DNA of 64,000 bases. It comes from Patiria miniata (taxonomy: Eukaryota; Echinodermata; Asteroidea; Valvatida; Asterinidae). Numbering within the stretch: position 1 is the first letter of the stretch; each line of letters starts with the position of its first letter. This document shows positions 13,201-28,200 of this stretch, in pieces. The stretch spans positions 6,089,176 to 6,153,175 of the forward strand of contig NW_024037056.1 in the NCBI RefSeq assembly GCF_015706575.1, written 5' to 3'. The translations under genes and the position numbers were made by a program. Under the pieces are notes generated by a model. That model made no database searches and was not told the origin of the DNA. It worked only from the letters and a program-made list of their open reading frames with translations.

Positions 13201-16200
13201 CCGGCTAGACATGTACTGTACATAATACATACACACGTTGTGTGTCGATGTCTCACCTTACACACAGCACCAATGCACAAAAAAATGTGGTTTCTGACAC
13301 GCCCGCAAAGGGCGAGTAGCTGCAAATGATTGGATGACGTCGAGATTTACCAACATGTGATTGGACACTCCACATATTAGCCCCGCCTACACAAAATCTG
13401 TATTCGCATATGAGGTCGTTCGCTGGAAATCTAGTGCAAAATAAGGAAAAACGTAAGCTTTCGCAAATGATTTGCATAAAATAGTGGCCGCATGAGGTCG
13501 CTGTTCACGTTGAATTTTTAATGCACTGCATAACGAGGATATGTTGCCGATCGTTTACTGCGAACGGACGAATAAAGACGAACGCCTTGACCAAAGCTAG
13601 TCAGAAAAATGCAAATGAATTTCTTCTTGTTGAGTGGATTGTCTTTGAAATTAACTTCAATCTTTGCACATATACAGGAGCCATTTTATGGCAGAAATCT
13701 TTTAGGTGCGTCAATGAAAACAAAATAATCTTTCCAAAAAATGATATTAAATTAAAGTTAACAAAATGCATCTCAAGTCAAAGGGTATGTTTCTATGTAT
13801 AGGGATTGCTAGCTTAAAAGGAAAATAAACCATTTGCAAACATCAAAAAATAAAACTACTAAATCATTTTGAAATACCTTGCTGGACTGTTAGTGAATGA
13901 CAGTGTAAAGCATCCTGTAAAATCATGGCACCTGGTATACTGTCATTTTCAAGAAAAGTGGTATTTTTGTATCAATTTCCAACGCTGGTCAGTGGCTTTT
14001 TTGAAATACTGGCCCCAATTGACCATCGCACTTGTTTGCAATCCATTACACACCTATGAACGGGTACAATCCAGCTAGACTGGTTTCTTGACCTTACAGT
14101 TCCCCAATGTATGTAAACTGCACTCTGTTTCTTCTTATATGGAGTCAGGGAACCAGACTACAGGAAAATGGTTGTTTTTCTTGGTTTTTATAGCATTTTC
14201 GAACCCAAAACCTCAAAAAAGTCAGTGTAACTATATTTGCTATATATTTCCAACCCCCCAATTCCATCCATTTCTGAAATTTACAGCAAAAGCAAATGAT
14301 GTATATTCCCTTTAAAGGGACTGAATACACAACATTTGCAAACATTAAAAAACAAAAACAAAATACAGTCAAACCTGTACAGAAAGACCGCTCAAGGGAA
14401 ACAATAAAAGCGGTCTTTATAGACAGGTGGTCTCTCTGTACAGGTTGGAAATATTTGCCCTCCCTTTGGCTTCCCTAACTTAATGCGGGGGGTCATTACA
14501 GTCTAAACCTGCCTCATCCAAAAGTACATGTATGTTCTTCTTTCCTTTAGTTATTTGTTTAAAACATAACTATTTCTTTTAAAAAAAATAATGAAATTAA
14601 AAGTCATAAATGTGAATGCTTTCAAGTCATGCACATGCCTACTTGCCTAGTGCATTTTGTTGAATGGAGCTCAGCTATCCAAGCTGCTGCACTGACAATA
14701 GGGGCATTGTTGATGGACCACAGACCCAGATTAAGCTTGAAAATGTCCTGGAAATCCTGTGGTTGAGTTACTAATCCTCTGAAGTGGTTTATGTGGCTCT
14801 TGCTTTTTCTTTTGAGTAAGGAATCAACCATTGTACTGAAGCAAGTGGGCATTTTGTGGTCACTTGTCATAGCTTGTGGTCGTTCTGTACAGACTTTAGC
14901 ATTCCTATGGAAGCAAAATGTGCCGTCGCTGGTCACGTTAAGCAGGTGGTCTTTCTATACAGGACTTAAGTAATGGGATTTGTCAGCGGGGGATTTTTAA
15001 ATGGTCGTTACGGACAGGTGGTCTTTGTGTACAGTGGGTCACTAAGGCAGGTTTTACTGTACCAAATTATTATGAAATACCTGACTGGAGTGTTAGTGAA
15101 TGACAGTCTAAAGCTTCCTGTAAAATCATGGCACCCGGTGTGCTATAATTTTCCAGAAAGTGGTATTTTGGTATCAATTTCCAACGCTGGTCGGCCGACC
15201 AGCGTTGAAAAAAAACTGGCTTTTTTTCAAACACTGCCCCAATTTGCCATATTTAGTTACATGTAGTCCACATTTTGTTTGCAATCGATTACAGGCCTAT
15301 GAACGGGTACAAGCCAGCTAGACTGGTTCCCTGATCTTACAATTTCCTGATCTCTATAAATTGCTCCGTTTCATCTGAAGTGGGTCAGGGAACCAGACTA
15401 CAAGAACACGGTTATTTTTCTTGGTTTTTCCAGCATCAAAATTCAAAGCTCAGACTTAAAACAAGTCAGTGTAACAATATTTGCTATATATTACTTACCC
15501 CAAGTCTATCCATGGCTGAAAATTACAGCAAATGCAAATGTTGTATTTTTTTTTAAACACTGCTGACTTCATTGGCTGTTTCGGCAAACACGCTGAAACA
15601 GCCTTTTCGTTAAGATTTTATTTTTTAATCTTTGAAAATCAATATAAAATACTCTGTAAGAGACCTGAACATGACTTTTGCAGGAGTTGATAGAATAATC
15701 TAGGGTCTTCATTTTTTAATATTACGTGCAAAATCACGTGACCCTTCATTCCGGTTAAAACCGGAAGTGCATTGTAATTTGCACTACAGGTCCGATTGGG
15801 TTCAAAGTTGGTATGCACCTAGACCGGGATGTGTTATAGATGAAATTAGATGTGACATCATGATGACGTCATCACATGACACGTGACGTCATAATTCAAA
15901 GCCCCACCATTTATTATAAACAGAGCTACATATCCTTCCTGGATGGAACTTATACTTGAAACTTTACATGTCACATATGTCATAAAAAAGTTGCCTAAAC
16001 ATCCCTGTGTTTGTCCACAAACATAAATCTAGTTTTGAAGTTGAAATTTTTATTTTTTTTTTAACTCGGAGCAGGCGAAGTGACGCTGACATCTGATCAC
16101 CAATCTGGGGATTCTTTTGACATTAGAGATACATTGGTGACCTACACGGCGATTGATGCACATAACTTGACGGACACGTGCACATTTGTGGTCACTGTAA

Positions 16201-19200
16201 TAGGTAAGAGTTTGTTGCGATTCTAGGCTTCTGAACAAACGAGGACACTTTGACCTACCAAAAAGCTAAATCGATGACAATTTGAATCAAATTAGGTTTT
16301 TGCCCTTCACCGACGTTTTAAACACTGTATACTCAGTGTGTTACCTCCCGAGTGAAAGTTAGAAAAAATCACTCGGGTGGGACTCGAACCCACGACCTCC
16401 TTCTTTCTAGTGCAGATCTTACCACTCGACCACCGAGCTAACGGGATCGGTTGGCCAGTTCGAATCTGATGTACATAGCAGCGGGTACCTCATAAACTAT
16501 TATAAGATGGAATTTTGCGTCGGGGTGATATAAATCATGACAATTTGGTAATCAAGTGCATTATTTATTAAAGGTAGAGTATATCATTTGTCATTGGTGC
16601 CGTTTTTTTTTTTCGTTTGAAGCAACAAACGTGCTCAAAATCTAAAGAAGGGTGCTTAACAACTAACCTGATGAAGTTTTAGCTCAGTGAATGCTGTATA
16701 TTCTGAGAAAACAATATTCTAGAATCTCGATTTCAATTCAACAGTTGCGGTGTCGTATTTTGAATTGTGCCTGATATCAGCATCCGGGACACGTTCTCAT
16801 TCAGCCGACTGCAGCTACGCGATGTTGCGCACTGCATCGACAAATAATAGCAACCAGGCGTGTATGCGTGTTGTGTCAACGCTTGTGAAACCTATTCACG
16901 GCTTTGCCGAACTAAAAACGAACTATTGACGGAATTTTTTAAAATGCGTCTTTAGACTCATACCATGATTTCAATGGTGACTGCTCTATGTTCCGACACC
17001 CCTATGTTCCGACAACCCGCACGCAAGATTGTAACTCCCGGTTAGGGTTAGGGTTAGGGTTGGGGTTTGGGTTAGGGTTAGGAATAGGAATATGTCCAGT
17101 CGGAACATAGGGGTGTCGGAACATAGAGGTGTAACCCTTTCAATGGGGGCGCTGTTCGAATCCAAAGATTATTAACACTATAATTACAGGATAGTGTACA
17201 AATACCCCCGTAACCCAGCAGTCTCTGTCCTTATTTTGTGCACAGGTGTATATTAATACCAGTCTAATTCTTTTTGGAATTCTTTTTGGGTGTCTAAGTA
17301 TTTCTTATGCATTTCTAGGGAAAAAAACAATTTTTGACAAAGCTGGGTATTTTTTTTACCCCCAAAAACCCCCCCCCCCCCCCCCCCCCCGGAATCGCGT
17401 CTGGTTTTAGAAAAGACAAAAGTGGAACTAAACTATATGCATTTCAGCTATACAGTTTCGATATTAAATGTTATGGTTGAAAGTTGCTAGTTGAGTTCTT
17501 TATAATATGGACTTTCAACTCATTTCGTCAGATATTGAGAACCCGATGATCCAATCAGCTCCCACTGACATCACCGAACCCACGGATCCCGGCCTGGCTA
17601 ATGCTGTCGTGACATGGCCACTGCCTTCTGTCACTGACAATGACCAGCTCGTTGTTACTGACACTCGTTCCCACGACCCTGGTGACGTCTTCCCACTGGG
17701 ACAGACTGTGGTGACGTACAACTTCACGGACAGTAGCGGTAACCTCGTATCTCACCAATTCGTCGTCACTGTTGAAGGTACTGAACATTTGTTCTTTTTA
17801 TGTCTGACGACAGAATATAATTACAACGGCAGTATTAACAGTAAACAGGGTAGTCCAAAAAAATATTTACACTTTTTCTGATGCAGATTTCTTGGAGTTG
17901 GGGAGACATTTTAAAAATTGTTTCAAGATATTCCTAAACTACAGCATCTTCGTGGCATACGGTGAAAACGGCGCATATTAGTCCTTTAAAAAAGCATAGT
18001 TAGAAAAACGAGCAATTTTCAATATTTTAAAAATGGCTGCCATTGCTTGTTATTCTACCCTGTATTTTATTTCAAAGGACAAATCTGCGATGGCCCTATA
18101 GCCAAATATCCTGCTCATGACATATACTCTGACTGTGTGCCAAATGCCATGCTTGTATCATCAAAGGCACCATCCCATCACCTATCTGCCGTACTAAAAT
18201 GAGTTGTGAAAATGGGGTCTGCTCAAAAGTCCAACGCCTCATAGGTCCGACGCCTCATAAGTCCGACAAAATCGCATCCCCTTACCAAATAAAGGCTCAT
18301 AAGTCCGACGCCTCATAGGTCAGACGCCTCGTAAGTCCGACAAGTTAAACGTCTCGTTTTTCCGTTGTCGGACTTATGAGGCGTCGGACTTATGAGGCGT
18401 CGGACCTATGAGGCGGAATAAATAAATGTTATGCCTCATAAGTCCGACGCCTCATAGCTCCGACGCTTCATAGCCATGCTTGCAAAACACAAGTCCGACA
18501 CTTATGAGGTGTCGGACCTATGAGGCGTTGGACTTATGATACAGCCTCGTGAAAATACCAAAAGTTTCTGAATGAATCCTTGGGACTAACCATTTTTGGG
18601 TATTTTTCACAGACTTTGGTCATGTTAAATAGCTAACGCAGAGACAGCGATCAAGAGAAATTGACAGTCTCGTTTAATTCGTCCATTGCATTTACAGACA
18701 GACAACCACCGAATTTCAATGACACCTGCCCAACGTCCGCAGTGGAGCAATTCACGCCATTGGGCACCGCCACTGCCGTCGTCCAATGGGCTGTCCCGGT
18801 GGCCGTAGACAATGTTCAGGTCGTTAATACAACCTCCAATCAGGTGCCTATGGATGTGTTTCCTATTGGCCCAACTGAGGTGACCTACGAGGCCGAAGAT
18901 GCGGCTGGAAATACGGGCACTTGCTCGTTTACAGTCATCGTATATGGTAAGACTTTGTTGTGCTTTGACTTGTTTTAAACGTGAAATTCTCGCAAACATC
19001 TTGTTAACCTCCTACTCAGTCCAGAGGATCAGCCAATTCGGGCGATTCACAATGCCGTGCTCCACCAAGAGTTTGCCATGGAGAGTCCATTTTTCAAGTT
19101 TACGGTCCACAAAATACGGCCCATTTGAATGAGCCTCAGTAGACAACTTGAGCAAATTTGTTATAGATTTGCATATAGCGTTCTGCTGCCTTACAAAAAA

Positions 19201-22200
19201 CACCATATTGATAAAAAGAAAAGAAAAGGGCAAACATATACTCGAGTCATACGCTTACGAAACTACTGACCGGAAAGAGTAACAATTTGATATGTCTCGC
19301 ACTGTGAAAATGTTGACCATCTCCCACACTGCGCTGGGAAAAATAAACTCTCCGTGGTAAACTCTTGGCTGGGCGTATCCTATGTCCGGCACCAGACCAC
19401 ATTGGAAGACACCAGCCGATGAGCAGAAGCATTTGTCATCAGCGACCCTCACGAACGGGGAGTCTCCAAGGGTATCAGGAACAGCTGCATCATTTTCAGA
19501 GTGACAGAACAGTTTATATCCCAGTCGCCTGCAGATGTCGGCGCCGACACCCGGTGGTATCGCCGTCCTCGAGCTGCACAGCGTGCTCCAGGTCGAGTCG
19601 TTCAAAGTTCGGTCAATTAAAATTTTCGTTTTCACTTAGAGCCACATATCTTTGTTACATTCTCAGCTGCGCGTGCATACACACGCGCCCCTTCCATATG
19701 GAAAACACGTTTAACAGATAGGGCCAAAATGTTGGAAACTTAATTTTCTTTCTGGAAGAGCCTCATATCTTTACTAATTAATTTTCACTAATTAACTAAT
19801 TAATACAGTAGTTTTAATTCGAATTACTGGGTTCACGTACAAATTTTGCTCTCATAGAATCATGTGATGGTTTCCTTACTGCACAGAGTTGTTGCAAAGT
19901 AATATTTTTTTACAGTTTTAAAATAGGAGAATCTTGTTTTGCGATTATCTCGAAAACGCTTTTTCTTCAAAATCTAAATAATAATGTGGCTTTTTGTGAA
20001 AACGGTGACGAACTTTGACTTGTACTAGGGTAGGATATCTGTAAGCCCTCTGTTGAGCAGACGACGCCAGCATCCCTGCTATGGTTGCAGGGCGTATTGA
20101 TGCCGAACAGTCGTAAGAACAGTCAGGCAAAAAACATTCGCTCCCCTGGCATCCCACCCAAATCAGATGAATCGGTCCAGAGCCAGGATTTACTTTCGGG
20201 TAGGCAGAAATGGCGGCGGGGTAACCTAGGTGACGGCAGACCACAGTGGCTTCTTGCAAATCCCATCCAGACAGGCTGACGGTTCCCCATTGTCCGTTAT
20301 AGAATATCTCGACCTGGCCACTCAAGGGGGACCTTCCATCAGATAGACGTACATCATCAAAGAATTGCATATCTGTATAAAAAAAGTACATACTTATTAC
20401 CACATCCAATGTGAGACAGCTTCCATATCACATCGTAGATGTTTGCACTTTTACACCAAAAATAACTTGCATGTGAACGTGGTACCACCACCGAATTGTG
20501 TTGGCCAGATAGACATTGTCCGAATAGCTGTTCACACACCGGACATATTATGCATTGAGGAAATGTGTTGCACTGAATTATGGTGCAGTTAACATTTCGA
20601 AAAGTGCCTATTGGGAGGTGGCGCACACTGTCTCATAGTGCAACACAACATATACACGACCTAGTACCAATCAGTACTTTTGATCTTGCGTAAACAGGTC
20701 TAAGACAATTAGTGGAATCAAATGAATAATTGCCACATGGCCGATACGACCAAACACATAAACTGTCTTTACTTGATCTTAGTTTCTTATTACTGATTTG
20801 AACGAAGACTCACCGGGGTAATTCTGCCTCCGCGTTGTCTTCAAAGGATGAACCCTCCGAGCTGTAAAAGCATGAGCCTGCTGATGAGGGCTCCGAGGAC
20901 TGGGGTTCGTCTGAGTTTTCAGTTGAGCAGACGACGCCTGCATCTCCTTGGTGATTGCAATTGGTCTGGCCCCTGCCGTACTTGACCATGGCTAAGAGGG
21001 CGGAGTGATATCCCAGGGACCGGAACACCACATGGGGCGTCCTGTATATCCCAGCCATTGTCACACAAAGTCCCCCATTCACCGTTGAAGTACACCTCGA
21101 TACGGCCCTCCAAAGCAGATCTCGGTCTGAACAATGCACATGGGTTGGTCAGAAAATAATCCTCGTCAAAATTTTCCTTGGAGATAGTTCAAAGTGTAAC
21201 TCTAGCGCCTACAACAACAGATTAAGCTGAAATTCGGAATATCCTTTGATGATATAAGTGTCTAACTACTCGCGAAATAACAACTTGAGTAGATTCCTAG
21301 AAATCGATATAAGTACATATATTTGGGGAGGTTTTCGAACGATTTCTTCCAGACGTGAAGGTCAGCTTTACCAGTAACTAGTATTGACATTTCGGCATCG
21401 ATGACGGCGATTTTTTTCACTGACATGAAGTTTAGAATGTCTTCTTTCATTATATTTTAACATTTCAATCACAATGAGTATATTTTTTGAGAAACACAAC
21501 GTTCAAAATGCCATGTTTTTGGGATGCATGAATTTCACTGCTCTGTTATAGCGTCTAAGTACGTAATCGGATTAGCTTTGCTTAACAACGGCAGACACTT
21601 CAATTGAACTGAATTAAGAGGGAATATTATTGGCTTTTCATTTCAGGGTTGTTATAATTATTTATTACATCATGTACATGGTGCAATGTCGCCGGCCTTA
21701 TTGTATCAACTACATTCATCAAGAATTTAAAAAAATTTAAAGATTTACTTATTTATATTTATTACATTTATTAACCCAGGGTATGCCCAAACAGTTCAAA
21801 ACTGGTTTCCATTGGGGCCCTGCATACAATAAAAAAAATGACTACAAACATGTATACAAATACAATACATTACAAATAAAATACAATACAATGGGATAAA
21901 AGCATTATTGGATTAATGCATAATTTTCAAGCAAATATTATAAATACTACTAGTTAAACTATTATAACTACATGTACAGTGTGAAACAACATCGCTAACT
22001 GGCTTTACTATACAGTGAATTCAGTGAAGACAAAGAATTTGGATCTATCTTATAACATCAAGAACAAATATAGCTATAATTATATTTGCTGATTACGGAA
22101 GGGGCGAAAAACCCGCGTTAAACCCTTCTGGGAGAAAACACGGGGAAATTCCCATCCGGCTCCTTATTATTATGGCAACCAAGTTTGTTATCTCCATAGA

Positions 22201-25200
22201 TCAGCATATGTTTAGATTTTTATAACTACAGAAAGACAGCGACAAATACATAATTATTTGCAGAAATATTACTGACTGAACGTTTTACGTAGTTCGGATT
22301 TGAATTAGATCCAGAGAATCAAACGGCAGTTTTGACTCTGATCATCCTACTTAACTAGAGGACGAACCCCACCTGGAACTAATAACAGGGTACACCACTT
22401 CATTTGTAAACAAACGTCTATGACAATATCACTTGGAAACGAAGGAGAAAAATGAGGGGGAAGAATATCCTCCTAACCACAGTAGTTTGTCTTCTGTAAT
22501 AATTTGATGTTTATAAGATTTGAGGCTTTGCATGGTGGAGTATCGGTATCGTTTCGGTTTGCGGTAACACCATGTGACAAGTTCTTTTAGAATTTAAAGC
22601 AGGACTGTTCTTATCAAAACAAAAACTACTTAGCGAAGTTGATAATAAGCAGGACAAGTTCTTTTCAGAACTAAATATCATCTAAGCAGTAGTTATTACC
22701 ACATGGTGTTACCGCAAACCGAAATAATTTGATGTTTACTTACAAACATGACACGACCTTTAACCCCTTAAGGACAGGAAGTGGTCATGGCCGCGGCGGC
22801 TAATCCTCATTGGAATACAGTTGCCAGCTGTGGTATGCCGTGGCACACGGCTAGTGGGTAGTTCCACAGCTGCTGCTTTTGTGCAGTCCCGCTACCACAC
22901 AAAGGCTGTGCAGTCACGCGGGCCACTTGCTCTCTGTGTGGAGGAATGTCCCCATTACACCCTGTCCTTAAGGGGTTAATCAAATGCGATAAACTAAAGA
23001 TCCTCATTATCTATTTTCAGCATGTTCAGCCTTGAAAATAATCTAATTCTTGCTCGTAACTTTGTACACACCTGTGTGCTATTAACGCAAGTCTTTCCAC
23101 TGACTATCCCAACTGTCGAGTGTGATATATGTCTGGATCTTTTATAAACAGTCGTCATGCTCATCCAAAGGCATTACCAGAAAGGTCGAAATGACATTGC
23201 TTCCATGGTGTCAGAGTTAAAGGGAAGATACAACATTTGCAAACATCAAAAAATGAAATGATCAAATTATCACGAAATACCTTACTGAATTGTTAGGGAT
23301 TGACAGTCTAAAGCATCCTGTAAAATTGTGGCTCCTGGTGTGCTGACATTTTCAAGAAAACTGGTATTTTTCCAATGCTGGTCGGCCGACCAGCGTTGGA
23401 GAAAACTGGTTAATATTCAAAAATTGCTCCGAATTATTCATAATTAGTTATTCCGCATTTTCTTTGCAATTGATTACACACCTGTGAAGAGGTACAAGTC
23501 TGCTAGACTGATTCTCTGACCTTACAATTCCCCAAAGTCTATTAATTGCTCCGTTTCATCTTAAAAAGTGGGGTCAGGGAACCAGACTGCAAGAACATGA
23601 TTGGTTTTCTTGGTTTTTCCAGCATCTACAAGCCCAAACGTGAAAAAAAGTCATTTAACAATATTTGCTATAACATACTAATCCTCCAAATCCATTTATT
23701 TCTGAAAATTGCAGCAAAAGCAAATGGTGTACATTCCCTTTAACATTTGGTATGCCGTGAGGTATATTAAGGTTGTGTACACTTTAGGTTTTCCCCGATG
23801 TTAACGACAACTAAGTTGACGATCATTAATATTACAATGAGGGGGACTGAATGCCTCCAGGGGATGTGTGGCCCACAGGTGCCCTCCATTGGAAAGCCTG
23901 AATTCAAGAACAATTTACTGCACTGTTCACACGATTTGTTTCATTTATAATGTTGTGCATCCCCCTCCCACACTAGGTTTGACCCTAGCTACGCCGCTGG
24001 ACAACCTACATTGTAGCATAGAATGGAGTCGGTCAATAATAATATATAAATAATACATCTTTAGTGCTTATATAGCGCTTTATACCTTGAGACCAGTTTC
24101 TGCAGCAGCTCAAGATCAGCGCAATCTGGTCTCTACCTTCACAGGTACCCATTTATACTCCTGGGTGGAGAGAGGTAATTGTAGTAAAGTGTCTTGCCCA
24201 AGAACGCAAGCACAATGTTCCCCGTTCGGGTTCGAACCCACGTACCGCGGCAAGTGAGCCGAACACCGTAACCATTGGACCACAGCGCTCGTACCCCCCA
24301 CCCTGCAAACAGGACACTGGGAAGGGCTGATGAATTCACGTTCTGATTGGATAGATTTTCAATGCTCCTCTAGATATTTTCCTCACTCTTTCATTGAATT
24401 GTTACACTACAAATAAGTTTCCTCTTTGATATCCTTGGTTTTGGGTCCCTTACTTGATACAGTGGTGGTACGAGTTGCTGTAACTGCGTGCTTTTCCTTA
24501 CTGTTCGATGCTTTCGTGCCCACTTTTGTCCTGCCGGCTTCAAAACGCGTCGCGTCACGACCAAGTAGTCTACCCCTCCACAGAGCCCTCACGCGTCGGT
24601 TGAGGCAGAACGCCATGAAGATGAAGACCCCCTGCAGCGAGTTGACGATGACGTTGATGTAGGACAAGATCACGTGGTTCACGGCCACCGACACAAACGC
24701 AAGCAGCCAACACACACCAAACAGTAGGGCCAGCTGTAAAAGAGAGACATGCTGTTTATTCGGGAGAATTCATGACTTCTTTGGACGAGGATGGAAAAGT
24801 GAAGTATGCAAGTGTCATGGGCTCCGTGCACAAGTAGATCTTACCGGTAAGAAAGGGAGAGTTCGGAGAGACCACTTGGAGTGACATTTTAACGCATTGC
24901 CCTGCAAACAGGATGCTGGGAAGGGCTGATGAATTCACACTCTGTTTGGATAGATTTTGAGTGACCTGTGACCTGCAAGTCATCACGACCACGACCCTGC
25001 ATGGTTTCAAATGGCCGTTAAGACTGATTCATTACTCTTTTGTTCCAATTCATAAATTCATAAAACGACCAATAAATATTTCATGTCATCACCAAGTAGG
25101 CAAAGTATTTTTTGAATATTACCTTGACATAGATCTTCAACTCCCCAAGTACTTCCTCCAGATTTCCTTTCTTCTGCACCATCTTGCTCTCTCCCTTCAT

Positions 25201-28200
25201 CTTCCGAACCCTCACGATGACGAAAATAAAGGAGCTGACACTAATAAGCAGAGAAACGGCCACTGGTGCAACAAAGCCAACGAGTAGTATGTTAACATTG
25301 GGGATCCAACATGGCGGCGACTCGCTGTATACGGCAGGAAGGCTGGTACAGTCACAAAAGTTGAGAACGAGGCCGACAACGACTATCAGCAAAGCTGTCC
25401 CCCAGATGAACATCATTGTAGTCAGCAATTGACGAGAGCTTGGTTGTGAACCCCTGGGGAGGATGTTCCTACTCCCAAAAGTCTTTGCGGCATTGACAGA
25501 CAGCGTCGCCATCCAGAAGAACGCTGCTAACCACGAGAGATGTGTCACCGACGCCATTGCCTGGCAGTATTTCCCGCTCACACTCAGGTTGCCGGCCAGA
25601 ACGATCAAGAGGATAGCAACAAAGAGCGCCACCAGGAGGTTCATAGTCTGGAATCCCGCCATGTTTCTCAGCGTCAGGAATACGCAGTAGGTCACGAAAG
25701 TAGCAAGCAGGGCCAACAGTGACAAGCAGTAGAGGATTAAGGAGAGAAAGCCCAAGGCGTACTTGCTGGGGTCCGACCAGTCCACAGGGCTACAGATAAT
25801 CGCTGTACGGTCAGATAAAGTGACAAATTCACCCGGACCTAATTCAAGCCCAGTTGGAAGATGACGTATCGACTGCGATGCAGGTTGGGACACATACTCA
25901 TCAGCGGTTAATCGTTCAACCATCTCAGAGCAGTTCAGCAGATTGATATCAGTGCACTCAGTTGGCAGTAATCCCTCTCTAGAGAAGGTGGAATTTTGTT
26001 GAGTCCAGCGAAATGATCGAATGATTTCCACGTCATAGACTGTTTCGTTTTCAACTGAGGGATCGAAGACTTCCCGCGATTTCATGGTAGAGTTAGCGCA
26101 GACGTCAATTGATGACAACAACCCCGCACCTTGTGCAGTGTACACAGTTACTAGGTGGAGGTTGCAGTTACTTTGTTCACTCGTGTGGTTCTTGAAGGTG
26201 TTCAGAAAATCACCGATGTCTTTTATGAGAGTTTCAAAGCTCCTACCAAGGATAGAAAGTGAGTAGTTTTCTTCGGAAAGGTCGCTTGATTGGGTACCGT
26301 TAAGTAGAACCAACCGCCAGTGTACGACTTCAGAGCTACTGCTTAAAGTATCATTGATGATTGAATGACATTCTTCATTAAGTGTCTCGGGTATTTGGGG
26401 AAGTGGCGGTATCGGAAAGAATGTTTCTAGCAGAGGTAAGCATTGGCCATCGTCTGCTAGCACAAAGCCCGCAGCACAGGTCACAACACGACATCTGTCC
26501 AGAAAAGGATCGTACAACTCCCCACTGCGGCAGGCGGAGTTCTCGCCGCCACTCCAGCCAAAATCGAACATCGCCTCCACCGTTAAAATGTTTCCGGGTC
26601 CCCCAAAGCATATATCCTGCAAGCATGGCTCCCACTTCTCGAAATGGCTGCATTCGGGCAGCGGACAGAGTGATACACAGGTATCAATGGGGTACACAAT
26701 CTCACCGTTGCACATTGCGCAGTGCGGATTCTTGTAGCGGACGTAGTTCACCCGTGTCGGAGCAAAGTATTCCTTGCAGGCTGCCTCCTGGGACGAGTTA
26801 CTGAACTCTTGGAGACAGGAACCTATTGTAGAGAGCGGACATGTGCGGGAGATACCACCTGAGCCATCCTCAGGTGGTTCAACGACGTACCTCCCTGTTG
26901 ATCTGCCGTCGATAATTGTCACATTTAATCGCGGATCGGTATAAGTCGAGCCTGGCATCGTGTAGTATTCGAGTCTTGCGGTCCACTTGTGTATCTCATT
27001 CGCATCGACGCCATGACAAAGGGCGCAGAAGATGTTCTTGTAAACGGCGCCCTCATTGTCGAAGACTGGGAGGGAGGCAATGACGTCTAAGGGGGAGGGC
27101 ATCTGCTCGCACTCGAGCTTCAAAAAGTCCGGGCCAGTCCATTGCTGGGGGCAGAAACTCACAAGTGCGACACCGAAGTAGTGGTCGTATCTTTCTACGA
27201 GATCCATTCCCAGCGTGCTCACGCATGCGTAGTACCGCAGGTCCACTCCATTCATCACGTCTCTACCCGAATCAGGCTGTGGGTCGCAGTTGGTTCGGTA
27301 GTCATAGCAACAGTCTTCGAAGTATACGCATGCGTCGTCGCATTTGCACATCTCTCTAGCGTCTAGATCGTGTCTCAGTGTGTCACGCGGGCCTTGGTAG
27401 CAGTCAAAACCACAGTAGTTTATCTCGCCACACAGATTGATGGGATCCTCAAACACTGCAGTTTCTATAATTCATAATAAATATTGACCAAAAAAAATAA
27501 GTTTATCAAAAAAAAATAAGATTTGTATGTTGATAGAGGTACATCATGCGTTTATACCAGCAAAATGATCATGTAACAAATTCCTTATGAAACAAAACTA
27601 GATGGTGTCCACGAACCAGTTTGGCATTCAATGTAAGGAAGCGTCTCGCAGGTAACCCCCGCGCCGGATACCAGCTCGCACTGCCACAGCTCAGTTTCGT
27701 CTCCCTGACAACCGACCGCCGAGAACATCGTGGTCTCGGGTATGGCGCTCTCATGGATCAAACGGCTGCCCTTCGTGTCGATGTTTGCTCCGTATCCAAG
27801 ATGACGACAGGTCACTTGCGCGTCTCGGTAGTCCCAGTGGTCGCCGCAGATGGCGCCCCACTCTTTGGCCGGACTATAGCGCGCCACCAAAAAGCCAGAG
27901 GCCTCGAAGCGGGAGTCGATCAACTTCAGCTCAAACCTCAGTTCATCTGAGGAAAAATATACACCAAATTGGAAAGAGTCTTGTATTTCCCTGGTGAAGA
28001 TACTGTTGATATTATTATATTAGATGATGATATCGGTACCATCCCTGCAGTTACGCGTGCGGCTTGGTAATAAAAGATGTTTCGGAATTAAACTTGAAAA
28101 TGCCCGGTGTTACAACTTTGCCCAAACGAGAGAACTATGACATGTTGAACCTGATTCTAAATTGCAAAACAATGGCTTGTCCGATCGACTTGAGTGGCGG

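Noticed and set aside
17041..17092. Chromosome end or telomere fusion
   Set aside because: The tract is short and imperfect, lies inside a hairpin in an intron, and has a relative at 52.5 kb.
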